A stretch of DNA of 64,000 nt from Roseibium salinum (GTDB taxonomy: Bacteria; Pseudomonadota; Alphaproteobacteria; Rhizobiales; Stappiaceae): NCBI RefSeq assembly GCF_026240905.1, contig NZ_JAPEVI010000003.1, positions 3,100,001 through 3,164,000 of the forward strand, given 5' to 3'. Position numbers and translations under genes: made by a program. The notes beneath the pieces were generated by a model. That model saw only the letters and a program-made list of their open reading frames with translations, did not search any database and was not told the DNA's origin. This document shows positions 59,802 through 64,000 of the stretch, piece by piece. Numbering within the stretch: position 1 is the first letter of the stretch; each line of letters starts with the position of its first letter.

Positions 59802-60671
59802 TCAGGCGCCAGCTTTAACGGGTTTTTCCGCGTTATGGAAGAACTCGAATATCTCGATTTCCGCGGAATCATCGCTCTCGACCGGCTTTTGCAGCAGCGA
59901 GGCGATTGTCATTGCCCGAACCTGTCTCTCCAGACGGCGGGTAAGCGCCTTGCGGTCCGTGGTGCGCTCGACCAGCACAGGCTCACCCCAGGACACCGTA
60001 ACATCGAGCGCTCCGTGGGTGAAAATGCCCCAAAGGTGCCCGGCAAGCTCCATATCTCCGTACCAGGCGGCGTGCGGCCGGTGCGCCCGGCCCATCGGCA
60101 CGCCGTAAAAGCCGCGATAGGCCAGGGAGAGCGGCTGGACCCAGACCTTGATGCCTTCGCCGCCATTGCCGGCCGCCCGGGTCGCGGCCCCAAGCAGCGC
60201 CGAGCGGAAGGGCAGAACGGAATTGCCGTCGTTGGAGGTGCCTTCGGCAAACAGCACCATCGCATCTCCTGCCGCCATGCGTTCGGCGACCTCATCAGCC
60301 GCCCGGCCCGTATGCGCCCGTTTGGTGCGGTTCACGAAGACCGTGCGCTGCAATTTCGCAAACAGGCCGAAAACCGGCCAGCGGGAGACCTCCGACTTGG
60401 CGATGAAGGACAGCGGCATCAGCGACCCGAGGATGGTGATATCGACCCAGGAGGCGTGATTGGAAACGATCAGGAGCGGTCTTTCGTGCGAGGGCTGTCC
60501 GTCCTGGCGGACCCGGATACCGACCAGCCGCGTTGCGACGCGGTGCCAGATCTGCGGCAGCTTTCTTTGCACCGGAAGACGAAGCTTTATGGCGATCCAC
60601 TGCAGCGGAATGAGGACCAGCGAGACGAGGGCCAGAATGAAGATAATGAAAACGGCCTTGATCTCAGCCAT
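59802..60671 (-). CDS. 1-acyl-sn-glycerol-3-phosphate acyltransferase (PlsC family)
   Basis: The 289-residue membrane-bound enzyme has the N-terminal helix [20 protein letters not shown], the catalytic N-H-x4-D motif [12 protein letters not shown], and the lyso-substrate site [12 protein letters not shown]. It should make phosphatidic acid in phospholipid synthesis; in Hyphomicrobiales homologues are sometimes linked with ornithine lipid acylation (OlsA), so substrate is uncertain. The ATG at 60671 overlaps the fur stop by eight bases, so translation is coupled. Confidence 0.9.
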   Translation of the reverse strand: MAEIKAVFIIFILALVSLVLIPLQWIAIKLRLPVQRKLPQIWHRVATRLVGIRVRQDGQPSHERPLLIVSNHASWVDITILGSLMPLSFIAKSEVSRWPVFGLFAKLQRTVFVNRTKRAHTGRAADEVAERMAAGDAMVLFAEGTSNDGNSVLPFRSALLGAATRAAGNGGEGIKVWVQPLSLAYRGFYGVPMGRAHRPHAAWYGDMELAGHLWGIFTHGALDVTVSWGEPVLVERTTDRKALTRRLERQVRAMTIASLLQKPVESDDSAEIEIFEFFHNAEKPVKAGA

Positions 60672-61113
60672 CGGCCTTTTTGTCCTTCGCGGGATCGAGC
60701 GGAACGCCGTAGAGTTCCAGCCGATGGTCGACCAGCTTGTAGCCGAGCCTCTTGGCAATGAATTCCTGCAGCGCTTCGATTTCCTCGTTGCGGAACTCTA
60801 TCACCTTCCCGCTGCGCAAGTCGATCAAATGGTCATGATGTTCGTCGGGCACGGCCTCGTAACGCGAGCGGCCGTCGCGAAAATCGTGCCGTTCGATCAT
60901 GCCGGCGTCCTCGAACAGCTTGACCGTGCGATAGACGGTGGAAATGGAAATCTTGGCATCGATCGCCACGGCGCGGCGGTAAAGTTCCTCCACGTCCGGA
61001 TGTTCGTCGGAAGCCTGCTCAATCACCCAGGCGATGACACGCCGCTGTTCGGTCATGCGCATGCCCTTGGCGATGCACATGTCCGCTAGCGTTGATTGAT
61101 GCTCGTCCGCCAT
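60664..61113 (-). CDS. Fur-family metalloregulator (Fur/Mur)
   Basis: The 149-residue protein has the winged-helix domain (RMTEQRRVIAWVIEQASDEHPDVEELYRRA, ISISTVYRTVKLFEDAGMIERHDFRDGRSRYE). The dimerisation domain has HHDHLIDLRSGKVIEF with the metal-site His and Asp. There are no CxxC zinc-site pairs. In rhizobia the Fur homologue at this locus is generally the manganese-responsive repressor Mur, with iron control given to RirA and Irr. That is the likely role here, by inference. It is 44 bases after rimI. Confidence 0.9.
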   Translation of the reverse strand: MADEHQSTLADMCIAKGMRMTEQRRVIAWVIEQASDEHPDVEELYRRAVAIDAKISISTVYRTVKLFEDAGMIERHDFRDGRSRYEAVPDEHHDHLIDLRSGKVIEFRNEEIEALQEFIAKRLGYKLVDHRLELYGVPLDPAKDKKADG

Positions 61114-61157
61114 TGAAGCGCCACCCGCTGGTCGATTGCTTTCTTTTGCTAAAGCGC

Positions 61158-61646
61158 TTAGCGAAGATCGATGCGCATGACAAGCGCCGTGCCGTCCGCG
61201 TCACTGCTGCCGTAATAGCCCTTGCGCCGGCCGACTTCCTTGAAACCGAGGCTCCGATAGAGCAACAAGGCGGATTGATTGGCCGCATCGACCTCCAGAA
61301 ACAGGTGGTGGCAGCGCTCCGCATACAAACGGAAAAAACCCGTTTCCATCAGCTTCTTGCCGATGCCCCGGCCGCGCTGGCGGGGATGAACCGCAATGGT
61401 GATGACTTCCGCCTCGTCCGCGGCCGTCCTCAGGATCAAGAAGCCGAGCGGCGTCCGCGTCCCGTAGGGACTTGCCCGCCGGGCGACCAGAAAGGTCACG
61501 CCGTCCTGTGCTCGCATGCGCCCAAGTTCATCGACGTTCCAACCGTGGGAAAAGGAGGCTGCGTGAATTTCGGCAATCTTCGGCAGATCCTCGTCCAGCG
61601 CCTCTTCTATTACCGGCGGCTGGGTCCAGAACCACCAAAAACTCAT
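61158..61646 (-). CDS. rimI: Ribosomal-protein-alanine N-acetyltransferase RimI-like (GNAT)
   Basis: The 162-residue GNAT protein has the acetyl-CoA motif ITIAVHPRQRGRGIGKKLMETGF, then LFLEVDAANQSALLLYRSLGFKEVGRRKGYY. That is the RimI pattern. It overlaps tsaB by four bases (ATGA), the usual tsaB-rimI pair. Confidence 0.93.
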   Translation of the reverse strand: MSFWWFWTQPPVIEEALDEDLPKIAEIHAASFSHGWNVDELGRMRAQDGVTFLVARRASPYGTRTPLGFLILRTAADEAEVITIAVHPRQRGRGIGKKLMETGFFRLYAERCHHLFLEVDAANQSALLLYRSLGFKEVGRRKGYYGSSDADGTALVMRIDLR

Positions 61647-62320
61647 TGCCGTTCGATCCTTCCCCTGGTCTGCGGCATGGCATCGGCCGGGCGCAGATAA
61701 AGCGGTGAAGGCGATGCCTTCGCCGGATCCGCGGCAAGCCCAAGCTCGGCAACTTCCCTGATACCCGGAAAAGTGCTGCGTGACAAAATCCGCTCCGGCG
61801 GCAGACCGAGTTTTTCAGCGACTTTTTCCGCTGCGGACCCGGACAATCTTATTCCCTCAGGCAAGGTTGCCGCAAGTTCGGTCAAAGTGCGCACGGCTGC
61901 TTCGCCGGAGGGAACGCCGGCAGAGGTGAATTCCTGGCAATAGACCTCTTCGCCCTTGCCGGTCAGCGCGACGAGCAGCGGCGCTTCGTCCTCCTCCCGG
62001 GCACAGGCCCGGGCAATCGCGGCAAGGGTGGTAATGCCGACGACGGGCGTGCCCAGCACCAGTCCGAAGCCGCGCGCAACGGCGAGGCCGACGCGCAGGC
62101 CGGTGAAGCTCCCCGGCCCCACCGTGACCGCGACCCGGTCGAGATCGGAAAAGGCCGTGGACGTCTCCGCCATCACTTCACCGATCATTTCCATCAGCCG
62201 TTCCGCATGTCCGCGGCCGATTTCCTCGCCGCAGGCCACAAAACACGCAGTGTCGGCACCATCGTCGAGGACCGCGGCGGCGCAATTGGCAAGGGCTGTG
62301 TCGATGGCTAGGACGCGCAT
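61643..62320 (-). CDS. tsaB: tRNA threonylcarbamoyladenosine biosynthesis protein TsaB
   Basis: TsaB is the regulatory partner of TsaD in t6A37 synthesis. The 225 residues have the ASKHA start VLAIDTALANCAAAV, then GRGHAERLMEMIGEVM, VAVTVGPGSFTGLRVGLAVARGFGL, and lack the metal-binding histidines of TsaD. It begins the tsaB-rimI-fur-plsC run. Confidence 0.95.
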   Translation of the reverse strand: MRVLAIDTALANCAAAVLDDGADTACFVACGEEIGRGHAERLMEMIGEVMAETSTAFSDLDRVAVTVGPGSFTGLRVGLAVARGFGLVLGTPVVGITTLAAIARACAREEDEAPLLVALTGKGEEVYCQEFTSAGVPSGEAAVRTLTELAATLPEGIRLSGSAAEKVAEKLGLPPERILSRSTFPGIREVAELGLAADPAKASPSPLYLRPADAMPQTRGRIERQ

Positions 62321-62480
62321 GCTGGTCGATTATGAGTTGGTGGCCCGGGCCGGGATGACGACCACCACGACCTAAAGCATATCTAACAATGCCACTAACC
62401 CGGAGGCGGCGCCGTGTCGAGACAAGCTTTGGACCTAAGTCCAATGGGGGGCTTGCGTTCCACAAAGAAACCAGATTCAC

Positions 62481-62509
62481 AAAAAGGGCCCGGCAGCACG
62501 GCCGGGCCC
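62481..62509 (-). terminator. Terminator of the NifU-type gene
   Basis: A 9-bp stem GGGCCCGGC/GCCGGGCCC with a six-base loop is followed on the minus strand by TTTTTG, 23 bases past the stop. Confidence 0.88.
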
Positions 62510-62532
62510 CTGGCAGTCAAGAGCGTTTGCGC

Positions 62533-63090
62533 TCAGATCGGACGGACTTCCTCGACCTCGGGCACGAAGTGGCGCAGAAGGTTCTGGATGCCGTGCTGCA
62601 GCGTTGCCGTGGAGGACGGGCAGCCGGCGCAGGCGCCGCGCATCGACAGGTAGACCACACCTTCCTTGAACCCCTTGAAGGTGATGTCGCCGCCGTCCTG
62701 GGCAACCGCGGGCCGGACCCGCGTCTCGATGAGTTCCTTGATCGTGTTGACGGTTTCCTGGTCCGCCTGATCGAAGAATTCGCCTTCCTCGGTATCCTCG
62801 CTCTCGCCGGCAGCCATGACCGGCTGGCCGGACATGAACTGTTCCATGATCACGCCGAGGATAGCCGGCTTCATATGCTGCCAGTCGGTTCCGTCCTTGG
62901 TCACGGTAACGAAGTCATGACCGAAAAAGACTGCGACAACTCCCGGAATGTCGAACAGCTTGTCGGCCAGCGGCGAAACCGCCGCGTCCGTCTTGGAACG
63001 GAAGTCGTACGTGCCTTCCGGCAGGACCACCCGGCCCGGCAGAAACTTCAAGGTTGCCGGATTTGGCGTTGCTTCGGTTTGAATGAACAT
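62533..63090 (-). CDS. NifU-family Fe-S cluster carrier (Nfu type)
   Basis: The 185-residue protein has an Nfu N-terminal domain (MFIQTEATPNPATLKFLPG, IPGVVAVFFGHDFVTVTKDG) and a NifU C-terminal domain with IETRVRPAVAQDGGDITF and the cluster cysteines in MRGACAGCPSS. It delivers [4Fe-4S] clusters to client enzymes such as MiaB and SdhB. The ATG at 63090 matches family starts. It is transcribed alone, from a promoter 120 bases upstream. Confidence 0.95.
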   Translation of the reverse strand: MFIQTEATPNPATLKFLPGRVVLPEGTYDFRSKTDAAVSPLADKLFDIPGVVAVFFGHDFVTVTKDGTDWQHMKPAILGVIMEQFMSGQPVMAAGESEDTEEGEFFDQADQETVNTIKELIETRVRPAVAQDGGDITFKGFKEGVVYLSMRGACAGCPSSTATLQHGIQNLLRHFVPEVEEVRPI

Positions 63091-63211
63091 TTTCCCGTCC
63101 TCGCGCTTATTCAACGCGTCCATTTGCAGAATGTGTCCTGCGGCTCTCCCATCGCATAACACCGATGAATGTTTCTAGCGCATTCGCACTCAGTTTGGAA
63201 CCATTAAAAAC

Positions 63212-63239
63212 TACATAAGTTCAGATCGGCGCCGGTCAA
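63212..63239 (-). promoter_or_regulatory. Promoter of the NifU-type gene
   Basis: On the minus strand TTGACC (63234-63239) and TATGTA (63212-63217) are 16 bases apart. The -35 lies inside a 7-bp stem GCGCCGG/CCGGCGC (63229-63251) that may be the 3' end of the upstream stress-protein transcript. Confidence 0.5.
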
Positions 63240-63267
63240 GCCTGCCGGCGCACAATAAGCTGTTGCC

Positions 63268-63762
63268 TCACGCCAGGGCCGCGATGGAATCGTCGTCCAG
63301 ATTGCCCGGCACGATGGTCACGGGAATCGGGAAAGGTACGGCGGATTTTCCCGCAATCGACGAGACCAGGGGTCCCGGGCCTTCCGATCCCGTTCCGGCG
63401 GCCAGAACGAGGATCGCGATATCCGCATCCGCCTCGATCAGATCCAGAATCGCCTCCGCCTTTGCGCCCTCGCGCACAACGGTTTCCGGTTCCGTCCGGG
63501 CCACGGAGCGCACGCGTTCCGCCGCCTTGGCCAGCGTCGTTTCGGCTTCTTCCTCGGCCTCGGCCCGCATGATGTCCTCGACCCCCAGCCAGTGCTGGAA
63601 ATCGCCCGGCGCAATGATGTAGGCCAGCGTGACGACGCCGCCGGTCCGCGCCGCGCGCTTGGCGGCATAGACGATCGCCCGGTCACATTCGGGCGTATCA
63701 TCGACCACGACCAGAAACTTCCGGCGGTGGCCTTCCTCGTTGCTTTTTCGAATAGCTACCAT
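63268..63762 (-). CDS. Universal stress protein (UspA family)
   Basis: The 164-residue protein has the Usp fold: RKFLVVVDDTPECDRAIVYAAKRAARTGG, VTLAYIIAPGDFQHWLGVEDIM, and AILDLIEADADIAILVLAAGTGSEGPG. The last segment is a loose form of the G-x2-G-x9-G ATP motif. It ends with TIVPGNLDDDSIAALA. The ATG at 63762 (MVAIRKSNEE) is chosen as the usual start in this family; the frame is open for 67 more residues upstream, without Usp features. Its trigger is unknown. Confidence 0.9.
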   Translation of the reverse strand: MVAIRKSNEEGHRRKFLVVVDDTPECDRAIVYAAKRAARTGGVVTLAYIIAPGDFQHWLGVEDIMRAEAEEEAETTLAKAAERVRSVARTEPETVVREGAKAEAILDLIEADADIAILVLAAGTGSEGPGPLVSSIAGKSAVPFPIPVTIVPGNLDDDSIAALA

Positions 63763-64000
63763 GGCCGCATGCTGCCACCGGTCCGCGCGCTCCGCAAGCG
63801 GCGAAATTGCCGCGTTCGCGGCAGGCCCACGCCACCGGCCTGCCGGCAAATCCCTGCCCGTCATCGCGGACATGGCGGAGCAAAAGTTGACCCGCCAGCT
63901 GGTTGGTCCTTGGTGGCTGATCTCCAGCCCGACGGTTCCCTCAACGGCGCTGTCTGCTTCCAAGGCGGCGACGAAGCCAACTTCATCGCTCGCCGATGGA
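63763..64000. other. Window-end stretch with no supported gene
   Basis: Several frames are open here, including one on the minus strand in phase with the universal stress protein, but none gives a recognisable protein. It is probably promoter sequence and perhaps the edge of a neighbouring gene cut by the window. Confidence 0.4.

Noticed and set aside
62321..62480. tRNA gene between tsaB and the NifU-type gene
   Set aside because: I looked for a T-loop and a cloverleaf on both strands and found none.

Overview
The window is a GC-rich chromosomal segment of an alphaproteobacterium of the order Hyphomicrobiales (Rhizobiales). Three things support this. The block tsaB-rimI-fur/mur-plsC-miaB-phoH-ybeY-corC-lnt-XRE-metK-trmB-rimP-nusA-ylxR-infB-rbfA-truB-rpsO-pnp and the block dnaX-ybaB-recR with a small-type SRP RNA are in the order I know from rhizobia and relatives. 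DnaX has lost the zinc-knuckle cysteines. There is a palindromic intergenic repeat with CCTCATCCTGAGGAG arms of a type common in this order. A marine member of the Stappiaceae (Roseibium/Labrenzia-like) would fit, but that is inference. I see no rRNA, tRNA, IS element, prophage or CRISPR array; this is core chromosome with few accessory genes.

Layout. 1-5.3 kb: end of an unknown gene, recQ, a small outer-membrane beta-barrel protein, periplasmic msrA, creD. 5.5-10 kb: succinate dehydrogenase operon sdhC-sdhD-sdhA-[FkbM methyltransferase]-sdhB, with a clear promoter and terminator and a methyltransferase gene between sdhA and sdhB. 10-15.6 kb: glsA, an EI24/CysZ-like membrane protein, then dnaX-ybaB-recR followed by an orphan Imm8-like immunity gene. 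15.7-15.9 kb: SRP RNA (ffs) with its own promoter and terminator. 16-19.4 kb: HIT protein, nudC, a degenerate histidine-phosphatase protein, lytic transglycosylase. 19.4-21.6 kb: SulP anion transporter with a small XRE regulator and a dyad overlapping its promoter. 21.8-29.7 kb: a YejABEF-type oligopeptide ABC transporter with two tandem binding proteins. 29.8-39.5 kb: a CHASE-like/GGDEF protein, membrane cytochrome c, kdsB-pheA-PfkB kinase, dapB-gpmA, and a PAS-GGDEF-EAL protein. 39.5-50.5 kb: the translation/RNA-metabolism cluster rimP-nusA-ylxR-infB-rbfA-truB-rpsO-pnp, with several structured leaders and terminators. 50.7-63.8 kb: metK-trmB, XRE regulator, lnt-corC-ybeY-phoH-miaB-plsC-fur, rimI-tsaB, a NifU-type Fe-S protein and a universal stress protein.

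Four reading frames are broken: sdhA, the second peptide-binding protein, the GGDEF-EAL protein and corC. Three of the four are explained by one missing base in a C/G homopolymer, and sdhA should be needed for aerobic growth. Base-calling or assembly error is therefore the first hypothesis, not gene decay. I did not find a convincing new multi-gene system. The items most worth a second look are the FkbM methyltransferase translationally coupled to sdhB, a promoter-plus-terminator leader before rimP that looks like a transcription attenuator, the orphan immunity gene on recR, the candidate S15 and PNPase leader structures, and the homopolymer frameshift pattern.
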